Shown one piece after another: positions 1-11,674 of a stretch of 64,000 nucleotides of DNA. The notes under the pieces are model-generated. The model was not told the DNA's origin. It was given only the letters and a program-made list of their open reading frames with translations, and made no database searches. The translations under genes and the position numbers were made by a program. Position 1 is the first letter of the stretch; each line of letters opens with the position of its first letter. The stretch is from assembly GCF_002575655.3 (NCBI RefSeq), contig NC_053037.3:254853135-254917134 (forward strand). The letters are read 5' to 3'. Source of the DNA: Aegilops tauschii subsp. strangulata. Lineage: Eukaryota > Streptophyta > Magnoliopsida > Poales > Poaceae.

Positions 1-2
1 CT

Positions 3-3000
3 TTGAAAACTGCTATGCGTACTCGTTGGGTTCCACCATATTATCAACGTGAATTACTTCAAAAATTGCAGCGTTTAAGACAAGGAAAAAATTCTGTAGA
101 AGAATATTATCAGGAATTACAAACTGGCATGATTAGATGTGGTATTGTTGAGGAGAATGAAGCTATGCTTGCACGTTTTATGGGTGGATTAAATAAAGAG
201 ATTCAGACCATTCTAGAGTATAAGGATTATAATAATATCACTCGTTTATTCCATCTTGCTTGTAAAGCTGAACGTGAAGTGCAGGATCGACAGCCATTGG
301 CGCGAACTAACTTTTCTGCAGGTCGACCTTCATCATGGACACCGCGTGCATCTTCTACTTCCACTTCACCATCACCTCCATCAGGTGCCACCTCCAGCCG
401 TGATACAAGAAAGCAGGCACAACCACCACTCTCTGCCAAGAGCACACCTGCCGGGCCTGTGCAGAGCTCTTCTTCTTCCATGGCATCGACAGGGCACACA
501 AGTGATATTATTTGTCGTCGTTGTAAGGGAAGAGGACATTTTGCGAGAGAATGCAAATCTCAGCGTGTCATGATTGCTACTGAGGATGGTGGGTATGAGT
601 CCGCTAGTGACTATGATGAGGAGACTTTGGCTCTTATTACACGTGAAGAACATGGTGGAGATGATTCTGAAAATGAGACGCAATACATGGCTCCTGAAGA
701 CGCTGACAGGTATGAATGTTTAGTTGCTCAACGTGTTTTGAGTGTGCAGGTCACACAAGCAGAGCAAAATCAGAGGCATAATTTGTTCCATACAAAGGGA
801 GTTGTGAAGGAACGTTCTGTTCGCGTCATCATAGATGGAGGGAGCTGTAACAACTTGGCTAGCATGGAGATGGTGGAGAAGCTATCTCTCACCACAAGAC
901 CACATCCACATCCTTACTACATCCAATGGTTCAACAACAGCGGCAAGGTTAAGGTAACACGTACTGTTCGTGTGCATTTTAGTATCTCTACATATGCTGA
1001 TTATGTTGATTGTGATGTGGTACCCATGCAAGCATGTTCCTTATTACTAGGTAGACCATGGCAATTTGATAAAAATTCTGTACACCATGGTAGAAACAAT
1101 CAGTATACTCTTGTTCATAAGGATAAAAATATTACTTTGCTTCCTATGACTCCTGATTCCATTTTGAAAGATGACATTAATAGAGCTAATAAAGCAAAAC
1201 AGGAGAAAAATAAGAGTGAAAATCAGATTGTGGCAAAGGAATTTGAGCAACAAATGAAACCTAATAATAAACCATCTAGTGTTGTTTCTGAAATTAAATT
1301 GAAAAGTGCATGTTTACTTGCCACAAAATCTGATATTGATGAACTAGATTTCAGCAAATCTGTTTGCTATGCTTTTGTGTGCAAAGAGGCATTATTTTCA
1401 TTCGAGGACGTGCCTTCCTCTTTGCCCCCTGCTGTCACTCACATTTTGCAGGAGTTCGCTGACGTCTTCCCACAAGACGTGCCACCGGGATTACCACCTA
1501 TTCGAGGGATTGAGCATCAAATTGACTTAATTCCCGGTGCATCGCTACCCAACCGTGCACCATACCGTACCAATCCAGAGGAGACGAAGGAGATTATGCG
1601 TCAAGTACAGGAGCTGCTCGACAAAGGTTATATACGCGAATCTCTTAGTCCTTGTGCTGTTCCTATTATACTCGTGCCTAAAAAGGATGGTACGTCGCGT
1701 ATGTGTGTTGATTGTAGAGGCATTAATAATATTACTATTCGTTATCGTCATCCTATTCCTAGGCTCGATGATATGCTTGATGAATTGAGTGGCTCTACAA
1801 TATTCTCCAAAGTTGATTTGCGTAGTGGATACCATCAAATTCGTATGAAATTGGGAGATGAATGGAAAACTGCATTTAAAACTAAGTTTGGTTTATATGA
1901 GTGGTTAGTCATGCCTTTTGGGTTAACTAATGCACCTAGTACTTTCATGAGACTAATGAACGAAGTTTTACGTGCTTTCATTGGACGATTTGTGGTGGTC
2001 TATTTTGATGATATACTGATTTATAGCAAATCTTTGGAAGAACATTTGGAACATTTACGTGCTGTTTTTATTGCTCTACGTGATGCACGTTTGTTTGGTA
2101 ACCTTGGGAAGTGCACCTTTTGCACCGACCGAGTATCTTTTCTTGGCTATGTTGTTACTCCACAGGGAATTGAAGTTGATAAAGCCAAGATTGAAGCTAT
2201 TGAGAGTTGGCCGCAGCCCAAAACGGTCACACAAGTGCGGAGTTTTCTTGGACTCGCTGGTTTCTATAGGCGTTTTGTGAGAGATTTTAGCACCATTGCT
2301 GCACCTCTCAACGAGCTTACAAAGAAGGATGTGCCTTTTGTTTGGGGTACCGCACAGGAAGAAGCCTTCACGGTATTGAAAGATAAGTTGACACATGCTC
2401 CTTTACTCCAACTTCCTGATTTTAATAAGACTTTTGAGCTTGAATGTGATGCTAGTGGCATTGGATTAGGAGGTGTGTTATTACAAGATGGCAAACCTGT
2501 TGCATACTTTTCTGAAAAATTGAGTGGGCCTAGTCTGAATTATTCTACTTATGATAAAGAACTATATGCTCTTGTTCGGACTTTAGAAACATGGCAACAT
2601 TATTTATGGCCCAAAGAATTTGTTATACATTCTGATCATGAATCTTTGAAACATATTAAAAGTCAAGCTAAACTGAATCGTAGACATGCTAAATGGGTTG
2701 AATTCATTGAAACTTTCCCTTATGTCATTAAACACAAGAAGGGTAAAGAAAATGTTATTGCTGATGCATTGTCTCGTCGCTATACTATGCTTTCACAACT
2801 TGACTTCAAAATATTTGGTTTGGAGACCATCAAAGATCAATATGTGCATGATGCTGATTTTAAAGATGTATTGCAGAATTGTAAAGAAGGAAGAACCTGG
2901 AACAAGTTTGTCGTTAATGATGGATTTGTGTTCCGTGCTAACAAGCTATGCATTCCAGCTAGCTCTCTTCGTCTTTTGTTGTTGCAGGAGGCGCATGGAG

Positions 3001-4376
3001 GAGGATTAATGGGACACTTTGGCGTGAAGAAGACGGAGGACGTACTTGCTACACATTTCTTTTGGCCAAAGATGAGACGGGATGTTGAGCGTTTTGTTGC
3101 TCGCTGCACTACATGTCAAAAAGCTAAGTCACGACTCAATCCTCATGGTTTATATATGCCTTTGCCTGTACCTAGTGTTCCTTGGGAGGATATATCTATG
3201 GACTTTGTTTTAGGTTTACCTCGAACAAAGAAGGGGAGGGATAGCATATTTGTTGTCGTGGATAGATTCTCGAAAATGGCGCACTTTATACCATGTCATA
3301 AAAGCGATGATGCTGTTAATGTTGCTGATTTGTTCTTTCGTGAAATTATTCGCTTGCATGGTGTGCCAAATACTATTGTTTCAGATCGTGATACTAAATT
3401 TCTTAGCCACTTTTGGAGATGTTTATGGGCTAAGTTGGGGACTAAACTGCTTTTTAGTACTACTTGTCACCCCCAAACTGATGGACAAACTGAAGTAGTC
3501 AATAGAACATTGTCTACTATGCTTAGGGCTGTTTTGAAGAATAATAAGAAAATGTGGGAAGACTGCTTGCCTCATATTGAGTTTGCTTATAATCGTTCAT
3601 TGCATTCTACTACTAAGATGTGCCCTTTTGAAATTGTGTATGGTTTCCTACCTCGTGCACCTATTGATTTGTTGCCTCTTCCATCTTCGGAGAAGGTTAA
3701 TTTTGATGCTAAACAACGTGCTGAATTGATCTTAAAAATGCATGAGTTAACTAAGGAAAACATTGAGCGTATGAATGCTAAATATAAACTTGCTGGAGAT
3801 AAGGGTAGAAAACATGTTGTGTTTGCACCTGGAGATCTTGTTTGGTTACATTTGCGTAAGGATAGATTTCCTGATTTGCGCAAATCAAAGCTAATGCCAC
3901 GTGCTGATGGTCCTTTTAAGGTGTTAGAGAAAATAAATGATAATGCATATAAACTTGAGCTGCCTGCAGATTTTGGGGTTAGTCCCACTTTTAATATTGC
4001 AGATTTGAAGCCTTATTTGGGTGAGGAAGATGAGCTTCCGTCGAGGACGACTTCATTTCAAGAAGGGGAGGATGATGAGGACATCAATACAATTATTACA
4101 CCCACAGTCCCTGCTGCTATACATACTGGACCAATTACTAGAGCTCGCGCACGCCAATTAAATTACCAGGTACTTTCGTTTCTTGGTAATGATTCTAATG
4201 TTCATGAGAATATGATGCTGCCTAAATTGGATACATTTGTTTTGCTTACAAATGAAGGGCCTGGCTTTGAGAAGGATGAACATTGGAGCAAGAACAAGCA
4301 TGGAGATGATGGCATGCGCATGGGGAACAAGAACGGAGTTACAAGTGATGATTTCAGGACGTTGAAGCCACCATAA
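3..4376 (+). CDS. gag-pol: CRM-type gag-pol polyprotein, N-terminus off window
   Basis: Polyprotein for retrotransposon particle assembly, maturation, reverse transcription and integration. The frame is open for 1457 codons from the window edge; the true start lies to the left. In order: gag core (residues about 1-100), zinc knuckle [14 protein letters not shown] near 510-560, protease with IDGGS at about 830, reverse transcriptase with YFDDIL at about 2000, RNase H from about 2430 (ECDASG) with a distal HSDHES, integrase zinc finger HGGGLMGHF to CTTCQKAKS at 2990-3125, catalytic core with VVDRFSK, SDRDTKF and DGQTEVVNR, then a GPFKVL C-terminal fold. The last 100 codons lie inside the 3' LTR and include [14 protein letters not shown]. 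No internal stop or frameshift occurs, so this is the best preserved pol in the window. Either a young copy or a recently active lineage. Confidence 0.93.
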   Translation: MKTAMRTRWVPPYYQRELLQKLQRLRQGKNSVEEYYQELQTGMIRCGIVEENEAMLARFMGGLNKEIQTILEYKDYNNITRLFHLACKAEREVQDRQPLARTNFSAGRPSSWTPRASSTSTSPSPPSGATSSRDTRKQAQPPLSAKSTPAGPVQSSSSSMASTGHTSDIICRRCKGRGHFARECKSQRVMIATEDGGYESASDYDEETLALITREEHGGDDSENETQYMAPEDADRYECLVAQRVLSVQVTQAEQNQRHNLFHTKGVVKERSVRVIIDGGSCNNLASMEMVEKLSLTTRPHPHPYYIQWFNNSGKVKVTRTVRVHFSISTYADYVDCDVVPMQACSLLLGRPWQFDKNSVHHGRNNQYTLVHKDKNITLLPMTPDSILKDDINRANKAKQEKNKSENQIVAKEFEQQMKPNNKPSSVVSEIKLKSACLLATKSDIDELDFSKSVCYAFVCKEALFSFEDVPSSLPPAVTHILQEFADVFPQDVPPGLPPIRGIEHQIDLIPGASLPNRAPYRTNPEETKEIMRQVQELLDKGYIRESLSPCAVPIILVPKKDGTSRMCVDCRGINNITIRYRHPIPRLDDMLDELSGSTIFSKVDLRSGYHQIRMKLGDEWKTAFKTKFGLYEWLVMPFGLTNAPSTFMRLMNEVLRAFIGRFVVVYFDDILIYSKSLEEHLEHLRAVFIALRDARLFGNLGKCTFCTDRVSFLGYVVTPQGIEVDKAKIEAIESWPQPKTVTQVRSFLGLAGFYRRFVRDFSTIAAPLNELTKKDVPFVWGTAQEEAFTVLKDKLTHAPLLQLPDFNKTFELECDASGIGLGGVLLQDGKPVAYFSEKLSGPSLNYSTYDKELYALVRTLETWQHYLWPKEFVIHSDHESLKHIKSQAKLNRRHAKWVEFIETFPYVIKHKKGKENVIADALSRRYTMLSQLDFKIFGLETIKDQYVHDADFKDVLQNCKEGRTWNKFVVNDGFVFRANKLCIPASSLRLLLLQEAHGGGLMGHFGVKKTEDVLATHFFWPKMRRDVERFVARCTTCQKAKSRLNPHGLYMPLPVPSVPWEDISMDFVLGLPRTKKGRDSIFVVVDRFSKMAHFIPCHKSDDAVNVADLFFREIIRLHGVPNTIVSDRDTKFLSHFWRCLWAKLGTKLLFSTTCHPQTDGQTEVVNRTLSTMLRAVLKNNKKMWEDCLPHIEFAYNRSLHSTTKMCPFEIVYGFLPRAPIDLLPLPSSEKVNFDAKQRAELILKMHELTKENIERMNAKYKLAGDKGRKHVVFAPGDLVWLHLRKDRFPDLRKSKLMPRADGPFKVLEKINDNAYKLELPADFGVSPTFNIADLKPYLGEEDELPSRTTSFQEGEDDEDINTIITPTVPAAIHTGPITRARARQLNYQVLSFLGNDSNVHENMMLPKLDTFVLLTNEGPGFEKDEHWSKNKHGDDGMRMGNKNGVTSDDFRTLKPP
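4061..4072 (+). other. Polypurine tract of CRM-a
   Basis: AGAAGGGGAGGA lies directly before the first base of the 3' LTR. This is the usual position and composition of the plus-strand primer for reverse transcription. It also lies inside the polyprotein frame. Confidence 0.85.
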
Positions 4377-4599
4377 TGCGTGCATGAAGCCTTGGACGAA
4401 ATATACAAGATGCTACTTCATAACTTTCGTCCAGAGGCTATTCTAGGTGCTGCGTCACCTTATTATTGGGCCAGGCCCATGTAATTTCGAAATACATAAG
4501 TATAGGCTGTTTTTAGAGTCCGTATGTGTGGGGAAACAAGAGATAGGGTTGGTTTCGGACCCCTTCCTCAAGGGCCACGAAATTCCCCCCCTCTTCCTC

Positions 4600-4608
4600 C
4601 ATATATAC
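4600..4608 (+). promoter_or_regulatory. TATA box in CRM LTR
   Basis: CATATATAC follows a pyrimidine-rich stretch in the LTR and precedes the AATAAA signal by about 130 bp, as expected for U3/R of a plant LTR. The same motif is kept in the LTR at 62529-63446. Confidence 0.6.
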
Positions 4609-4733
4609 AGCCCTTAGGGCGTCGTTTAGACTTTGGGTTTTGTTTAGATTAAAAGTTCGCCATAGCTGCAACTTCGCGTACTTCGTTTGTGTTCAGCGAC
4701 CAGACAAAGGCGTCACAGAACCCCACCTTGATC

Positions 4734-4739
4734 AATAAA
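4734..4739 (+). terminator. Polyadenylation signal in CRM LTR
   Basis: AATAAA downstream of the TATA box within the LTR, positioned to end the retrotransposon RNA at the R/U5 border. Also present near 63190 in the second CRM LTR. Confidence 0.55.
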
Positions 4740-4990
4740 GCTTTCATCTTATATTCGCAATATCCAGATTGCAATCTCAGTTTCTTGCCTGTTCTTCGTT
4801 TGCTCGCAGGAAACAGACCCTCGTGGTCAGGTTGATCGTGCTCCGGCGTGGTCGATAACCTCTCGGAGTTGGTTTAGCGATTGCTAAGGCGCGACGTCCT
4901 CGCACGTTCGTAGTCGGATCGTCAAAGTCGACTTCCATCAAAGCGATATTCATCATCTCATCGAAAGACGGGACACCTTTGCCTCTATCA

Positions 4991-5166
4991 TCATCTTTCC
5001 ATCTCCTCTTGGAGACCAAGTCCTCGGCAGGAGCCTGCAATTTATGCAGATGAAAATGGTGCCAGATGCGATCTTATCTACATGAACATGTGATGCTCAT
5101 GAAATGCTTATGCATGCATGCAACTTGTCGGGGCCCCCCCTAGCGCTTCATTTATTTTTCTGTTGC
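4991..5166. other. 3' non-coding stretch of TAT-1
   Basis: About 175 bp between the CRM-a LTR and the end of the integrase reading frame. No ORF or motif recognised. In TAT elements this zone lies between integrase and the 3' LTR. Confidence 0.5.
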
Positions 5167-6770
5167 TCAGAGTCTGCGCCTGCCTTTGTACAAAGGGTTA
5201 CATGCAACTGAGGCAAGGACTGTACAAGAGGGTGGCTGTCGGGCAGGGCCTGACAGCCGCGTCTTACAGGTAGAACTTGTGGAGATGCTTAATACTCCAT
5301 GAGTTTTGCAATTGAATGACATCTCCGGTCCCAGACGGACTGCGCCAGGTCTGGTGACTCGTACTACCTGGTAAGGGCCTTCCCACTTTGGCGTCAACTT
5401 GTTTGCACCCTTGGCAGACTGAACGTGCCTAAGGACAAGGTCGCCTTCCTCAAAACACCGGGCGTGAACCCTGCGGCTGTGATAGCGACGCAGGGCTTGT
5501 TGGTAGCGTGCGGCACGTGTAGCAGCCCGGAGATGGTTCTCCTCGAGAAGCACATCGTCGTCACGCCGGTGCTGATCATGCGCTACTTCATCGTAGGCAA
5601 GCACTCGAGGCGACCTGTAAATGACTTCCGTGTGGATAACTGCTTCTGACCTATAGACTAGGGAGGAGGGAGTTTGCCCGGTAGCTCAATTTGGTGTCGT
5701 TCTGAGGGACCAAAGAACCACCAGCAGCTCATCGATCCATCGCATTCCGCACTTTGGCAGCTTACCAAATGTTCTCGTCTTGAGTCCTCGCAACCCTTCA
5801 GCGTTCCCCTTCTCAGCTTGTCCATTGCTTCTGGGATGTGCAACAGAGGCAAATGAGATCTTGCTTCCGGGGGCATGAACACATTGCATGAAGGCACGGC
5901 TCGTGAACTGGGTGCCATTATCGGTGATGATCCGGGCAAGGACCCCGAAGCGGCACACCAATCCTTTCAAGAACTTGATAGCTGACTGAGCAGTCACCTT
6001 TCTCACGGTTTCTACTTTCGGTCACTTTGTAAACTTGTCGATTGCAACGAACAAGGATTCAAAGCCCCCGGCAGCTCGGGGGAAAGGGCCGGGGATATCG
6101 AGCCCCCAGACCGAAAATGACCATGACAAAGGGATTGTCTGAAGAGCTTGGGCAGGCAGATGGATGTTCTTGGAATGGAACTGGCAGGCTTCACATTTGG
6201 TGACTAGCTTGACAGCATCTTGGAGGGCTGTGGGCCAATAGAATCCTTGCCGGAATGCTTTCCCAACCAACGGCCTTGATCCAATCTGGGAGCCGCACAT
6301 GCCTTTGTGTATTTCTGCCAGCAGTTCCTTTCCTTCTTCCCGGCAAATGCACTTTAATTTCACACCGTTGGGCCTTCTTCTGTATAGTGTGTCATCGACA
6401 AACTGATACATACTGGCCCTCCATGCTACTCTTTCAGCTTCTTCTTGCTCTTCGGGAAGTTCTCCAGTTTGGAGGAAATGGACTACGTGCCTTGCCCAAG
6501 TTGGAGTCCGGGGCTCGGCAATGAGGACTAGCGGCGCCTCCTCATTAGTGGGAGCACGTTCCTCAACTGCGGGGACTAGTGTCCCGGCAGGAGGGTGCAG
6601 CCCGACAATCGAAGGGGAGTTGTCTCCGGCAGGGTCCCTACTAGGAGCCCCGAGAGGCTCTACCGGGAGATGCTTACCGGAGTCCAGTTTCCTCCTCTTT
6701 CGGGCCATTGTTGCCGGGGATACGGAGGGCTGAGTAAGATGGAGAGCAAAAGTTCCTACTTCCACTGGAA
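5167..6770 (-). pseudogene. TAT-1 integrase, broken
   Basis: Integrase of the TAT-1 element, which would insert the cDNA into the genome. Read on the minus strand: a zinc-finger region near 6190-6310 with KCEACQ, but the position usually holding the second histidine reads CGSQIG instead of CGSHIG. Then the core start GLDIPGPF and AIDKFTK near 6025-6110, TDNGTQF and a SNGQAEKGN region at 5760-5960, and the C-terminal GDLVLRHVQ / KWEGPYQVV segment at about 5330-5450. The segments fall in three reading frames separated by stops, so no integrase could be made. Confidence 0.8.
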
Positions 6771-7648
6771 GCTTTTGTGCAGCACACTTTGACAGATGAT
6801 CAGCAATGTTGTTTTCCGCACGGGGTACGTGCTCTATTTGCAATCCATTAAAGCGCTCCTCCAATCCTCTCACTTCCTCAACGTATGCCTCCATCAATGG
6901 ACTTTGGTAATCCTTGTTGACTTGTCTCACCACAAGTTGTGAATCTCCTCGAATGATCAGCTTCTTGATTCCCAATTCGGTAAATCCTGAGCCCGGCAAG
7001 GAGACCTTCATACTCTGCTATATTGTTGGTCGCCTCCTCCCGGGGAAAATGCATCTGGACGACGTACTTCAGGTGCTCTCCAGTGGGAGCAACGAGAAGC
7101 ACGCCAGCCCCTGCACCTTGTAGGGAGAAGGCACCATCGAAAGACGTGATCCATTCTTGCGGTGCTTCCTTGCCGGGAATAATTGTTTCCAGCACTTCTT
7201 CATCATGGGTTGGCGTCCATTCTGCAATAAACTCTGCCAATACCCTGCTCTGAATCGTTGATGTGCTTTCAAATTTCAGGCCAAAGCTGGATAACTCCAA
7301 TGCCCACTCCACTATTCTTCCGGTAGCCTCAGGGTTTTGGAGTATCCTTTGCAAAGGAAAGCGGGTGACAACCGTGATCTCATGGGCTTGGAAGTAGTGG
7401 CGCAGTTTCCTTGAGGCCATGACAAGGCCAAAAATCAACTTTTGCACACCAGAGTGCCTGGATCTAGCCACCTGCAATAGGGAGCTAGCGAAGTAGAATG
7501 GGCGCTGCACCACTTTCTTCCTTGCCGCGTCCTTGGGGTTGTCTCCGCTGTCGCACTCTTCTTTGTCTTGATCCATATCTGGCCTTAGCGGGCTGTTCTC
7601 ACTCTCCCCCCTGGAAGGGACACTAGCTGAGGCTGCTGCTTCCTCCAC
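6770..7648 (-). pseudogene. TAT-1 RNase H region, broken
   Basis: RNase H of the polyprotein, which removes RNA from the RNA:DNA hybrid. Two overlapping minus-strand frames carry it: one with ITSFDGAFSLQGAGAG and NNIAEYEGLLAGL (ends near 6878) and a second with IIRGDSQLVVRQVN and HVPRAENNIADHLSK (near 6790-6960). The second frame is needed to complete the fold, so a frameshift near 6980-7000 has inactivated it. The upstream part belongs to the connection between reverse transcriptase and RNase H. Confidence 0.8.
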
Positions 7649-7662
7649 TTCCCGCTACGCCA

Positions 7663-8469
7663 CTAGTGCTGCACTAACCACTTGATTAGTTGCCGCCAGA
7701 TATAGCAACAACGCTCTTGTGGTTTGGGAGCAACCAAAGTGGGCACAAAGGACAAGTAGGTCTTCAAATCTTGCAGTGATGTATCTGCTTCCGGGGTCCA
7801 CTTCACGGGTCCTGCCTTCTTCAAGATCTTGAAGAACGACAAGGCGCGCTTGGTAGACTTGGAGATGAATCTGCTAAGCGCGGCAACGCACCCTGTCAAA
7901 CGCCTTACATCCTTAACTGTCTTAGGTGCCTGAATCTGCTCGATAGCCTTGATCTTATTGGGGTTGGCCTCTATCCCGCAATGGGACACAAAGAAACCAA
8001 GTAACTTGCCGGAGGGAACGCCAAACACGCACTTCTTCAGGTTCAGCTTCAAGTTGATCTTGCGCAGATTAGCAAACGTCTCTTCTAAATCCTGGATGAG
8101 GGTTGATCTGTTCTTGGTCTTGAACACAATATCGTCCATATAAGCTTCAATGTTCTTGTGCAACTGTGATTCAAAACCAATCTGGACATCTCTTGCAAAA
8201 GTGGACCCGACACTCTTCAACCCGAAAGGCATGCGCACGAAGCAGTATGTGCCACATGGGGTGATGCATGAGGTCTTCTCTTCGTCTTCCTTGGACATAA
8301 AAATCTGATGATCTCCAGAGTATGCATCCAGAAAATAGAGCAAATCACATCCTGAAGTGGAATCCACAACCTGGTTGATGCGCGACAAGGGAAATGGGTC
8401 CTTCGGGCAAGCCTTGTTAAGATCTCTGAAATCTATGCAAAGCCTACGACCATTGGGTTTGCTAACCAC
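7663..8469 (-). pseudogene. TAT-1 reverse transcriptase fragment
   Basis: Reverse transcriptase palm and fingers of a TAT-type element. Open for 268 codons and carries CIDFRDLNKACPKDPFPL, the CFVRMPFGLK motif and the catalytic AYMDDIV, all in the right order, then KCVFGV and LTGCVAALSRFI. It lacks its natural N-terminus because the frame is interrupted at about 8470, and it ends before RNase H. Neighbouring sequence up to about 8560 continues the homology in another frame. Confidence 0.85.
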
Positions 8470-8479
8470 GTTGGATGCA

Positions 8480-9387
8480 GTACTCCTCTGACCAAACCAG
8501 CTGCCTCAAGTTTCTTGATCTCTTCTGCAATGAATTGCTACCGCTCCAAAGCTTGCTTTCAGACCTTTTGCTTGACGGGTCAGGCATGTGGGCAGACAGC
8601 AAGGTGGTGCTCGATTACCTCGCTGGGAACACCGGGGATATCAGACGGTTGCCAAGCAAACACATTGATATTCGCCCACAGGAAGGCAACAAGCATGCTT
8701 TCCTATTTGTCATCAAGGGTAGCACTGATAGTAAAGGTACCATCAACACCAGCCAGCCCTGCCGGGACCTTTTTCACATGAGGTGCAGCAGCCTTGGATC
8801 TCTTGCTATTGGAACTCTCCGGCAAGTCACCAACAGGCGCAGCATACTCCGAAGTGGTACGCTTCCTGGATTCCTTGCTGGTGTCCCTGCTAGCCTTCTT
8901 CTTTCCTTTGATTTCCTTGGCGGGAATTGTGGCTTCCGCAGCCACTGCCGCGACTGCGTCTCAGTACATCTTATCCACGCAAATAATTGCTTCCTTCTCG
9001 TCTGACGGAATGGAAATGACTCCCACCGGCCCTGGCATCTTCAAGGTGTTGTAGGCATAGTGGGATGCCGCCATGAATCTTGCCAGAGCTGGGCGTCCGA
9101 GGATTCCATTGTACGGCAGGGGGAGATCGACCACATCAAACACAACCTTCTCAGTCCGGTAGTTCAACTCTCCTCCGAATGTCAGTGGCAACGTGATCTT
9201 TCCCTTAGGATGACTCCTACCGGGGTTGATTCATTGAAACGTGCCTGTGACTTCAAGTTCTTCCTGTGCTATCTGAAGTTTGCTGATAACCTTTGGGGAA
9301 ATCAGATTCAACCCGGCCCGCCGTCAACCAACATCTTTGTGAGTTTGAGGTTGCGGATCGTTGGTGAAACCAACAACGGCAAGCATC
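8480..9387 (-). pseudogene. TAT-1 protease region, broken
   Basis: Aspartic protease zone between gag and reverse transcriptase. Near 9310-9335 the minus strand reads MLVDGGPG followed at once by a stop, at the place where TAT elements have their active-site segment. A downstream fragment (8961-9191) keeps the typical YNGILGRPALARF. The stretch 8480-8960 is a linker with no recognised domain. The stop beside the active site rules out function. Confidence 0.7.
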
Positions 9388-11574
9388 CTACCGCGGTGGT
9401 GCGGTCAGGATGGTCCTCTTTTTCAAAGATGATGGGCGTGCATGACCACTTGAGCAGCTTCCGAGATCCGCTGGCTCCACGGCATTAACCTCACGCGCCC
9501 ACTGTTTAAGTTTGCGGTTAGAGGAGTGCAGAGATGCACCTCCGTCAATGCACATGGCGTCAGTGGCCTTCTGGAATTCCTGCTCGCTGGTTTCCTCTTC
9601 ATCCCCTACGTTACTTTCATCATTGCAATCTTCCTTCTCTCGGCCCCTGGTGGGTTTTCCTTGGTTCCGAAGAGCCTTGCCGGGGCGATTTGCTTCACTG
9701 CCTCGGCCCTTCCCGCCAACGCCATCATGACCTTTTTCCTTATCATGCTTCTCATATTCATCGCTCTGCTTCTTGACGAGCTGCTCAACCTGATGACATT
9801 CCTGGAGATCTTGGTCCGATGAATCTTGCAATACGGCCCATCACCTTTCTAGCCTTCTCGGCAGCCACAGCCTCCCAGCAGTCAGTGCACGCGGCAACGT
9901 CCTTGCCAGGGGCTTCGGCCTTAGCCTTCTTGCCGGTACTAGACGTGCCCGATCCCTCAACGGTTAGTACTGCTTTATCCTTGCACTTCTTATTGCGCTT
10001 CTTGTTCTTCTTCTTCTTCTGACTGGTGGCCTCGTCGTCATCTTTCGAGTCGACATCGATGCCATCCTCTTCTCCAGGGAGTTTCCTCCCCTCCTCCACC
10101 CGAGCACACTTGTCCACCAAGGTGTAAAGTTCCTTCACAGTCGTGGGCAATCAAACGTCCATTTTGGAATGTAACCGACGGTTGCGCACGTTGGATTAGA
10201 ACGCGTCTATCATAGCTGCCAGGTGAATATCTGGAATGTTCCTATGGACTCGGCAAAACCTCTACATGTACTTTCACAGAGCCTCTCCTTCCTTCTGCGG
10301 GAGAAGCTGCAAATCGCTGGGCCATCCTGGTTCTTGGTGGCCGCCCGTGAAGGCGCCAACGAACTCATGGCATAGGTCAGCCCAGGTCGAGATGGAATTC
10401 TCCGGCAGATGCATCAGCCAAGACCTCACATTTGTCTTGAGCGCCAAAGGGAAGTAGTTGGCAAAAACCTTCTCATCTCTTCCCCCAGCAGCTTGAACAG
10501 CAATGGTGTAGATGCTCAAGAACTCTGTCGGGTTCAGTCTCTCATCATACTTCTCTGGAATCTCTGGCTTGAACGTGCGAGCGGACGGCCAACGGACTTG
10601 CCGCAGCTCACGGGTGAAGGCACCTCTGCCGAGCGCAGGCTCGTCTTTGTTGGGGCCATCGCGCCCATTGGACTAGTGGTGGCCGTCGCGGCGTCACTCG
10701 ATGGCGACGTGCGCGCCCTCCATCTGCTTGTCCTCCGGGGCTCGCCGTCGGCCTTGACGTGCTCTAGGATCGGACGAAGCCATCGAGATGTCATCAAGCT
10801 CTTGGTCTCGTGGCCCTCGTGCTAGTTGCTGTGGTGGGGATTGCACCGTGGGGGTGGCCCCTTCCACACGGCCAGCAGCGTGGGTTGCCGTCGTCGTCTA
10901 GGGAGGCCATGGCGGGCCAGCTCGCTGTGAGCCTGCAGCCTCGGCAAAGCCAATTAGACTCTGAATGGTGGCTCTCCACTCATCCATCTGATCAGCTGGT
11001 GGCGGAAACCTCAACAGCAGCTGGGCCCGCGCCATGGCCTCCGAAGTGGTGCTTGGCATTGGTGATGATGATGTAGACCGCAGTGTCGCTCGGCTCCTAA
11101 CGGTGCTGACGGTGGCTGCGCCGAGCTCTCGTCGTCGGGAGCCAGTCGCTGGAATGGCGTGGTGACGAGGTGATGGCACACGCGGGCCAATGACTCCGTT
11201 CGAAGCATTAGCTGGGCCAGTTTGCTCCGAGGGCGGTGCATGTCCTGTGACCGCGCCCACGGCGGGGGCGGCCGTAGGATTGCGATTCGCCTCGGGACGA
11301 ACATCACCGCCGTGGACAGAAGGAATAATCTCTCTACCCGTACCTCGCAGAGCATGGTCCCCGGGATGTTGTTGGTGATGTCCTTCTCCGGTGCCTCCCG
11401 CTCCTGCTTCAGCCGCGGGGGAGGTGGTGACAACGCCGCCTGCGCCGACCAGGTCTCCCGCAACACCCACATCCTCATACGCCTCCGCATCCCTGCGGCA
11501 TCGGCGGTCGCGTGCGGTGGGGCCTTCAAGGTGGACGGGTGAGCTGCGGCAGCGGACTTCTTCTTGCGCGCCAT
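9388..11574 (-). pseudogene. TAT-1 gag, broken
   Basis: Capsid gene of TAT-1. The start is probably the ATG at 11574 (MARKKKSAAA), 77 bp inside the primer site. A recognisable gag core lies at 10274-10519 (SWLMHLPENSIS, TWADLCHEFVGAFTGGH), and a charged Lys/Glu-rich C-terminal part at 9390-10150. The gene spans at least four frames on the minus strand. Assigned by order and by the gag core; the N-terminal 500 codons are low complexity and not otherwise recognisable. Confidence 0.7.
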
Positions 11575-11651
11575 AGTCGATGGAGCAGTCGATTATGAAA
11601 ATGGCGATGAAGATGACAGGCTACTTAGACTCTCGGGTTCGCGCAAGTGAT

Positions 11652-11670
11652 CCCCCTACCTGGCGCGCCA
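11652..11670 (-). other. Primer binding site of TAT-1
   Basis: On the minus strand TGGCGCGCCAGGTAGGGGG follows the 5' LTR after four bases. This location and sequence match the primer sites commonly seen in plant TAT elements. It fixes the minus-strand orientation of the LTR at 11675-12574. Confidence 0.75.
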
Positions 11671-11674
11671 AAGA

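Larger units (their letters stand above)
1..4990 (+). mobile_element. CRM-type Ty3/gypsy retrotransposon, 3' part (CRM-a)
   Basis: This is the internal region and 3' LTR of a Ty3/gypsy element whose 5' end lies left of the window. Gag, protease, reverse transcriptase, RNase H and integrase occur in gypsy order. A purine-rich tract at 4061-4072 abuts an LTR that starts TGATGAGGACATC, a start I associate with cereal centromeric (CRM/Cereba-like) retrotransposons. The polyprotein stop lies about 300 bp inside the LTR, another CRM trait. Related LTRs occur at 51994-52910 (solo, minus) and 62529-63446 (5' LTR of another element). Clade assignment is from remembered features, not a search. Confidence 0.85.
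4073..4990 (+). repeat. 3' LTR of CRM-a (918 bp)
   Basis: Starts TGATGAGG and ends CTCTATCA; length 918 bp, identical to the 5' LTR at 62529-63446 and one base longer than the solo LTR at 51994-52910. U3 codes for the polyprotein tail up to 4376. A TATA-like ATATATACAG stands at 4601 and AATAAA at 4734, so transcription start is probably near 4630 and the R region short. The base after the LTR is the first base of the next element (TAT-1), so CRM-a probably inserted into TAT-1. The candidate target duplication TCATC (4991-4995) cannot be checked because the left end is missing. Confidence 0.9.

Noticed and set aside
4777..5040. Minus-strand ORF across the CRM LTR border
   Set aside because: It spans the junction of two unrelated elements, and similar frames appear wherever this LTR occurs (52010-52200).
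5425..5649. Plus-strand ORFs over the TAT-1 pol region
   Set aside because: Shadows of the minus-strand integrase and RNase H frames.
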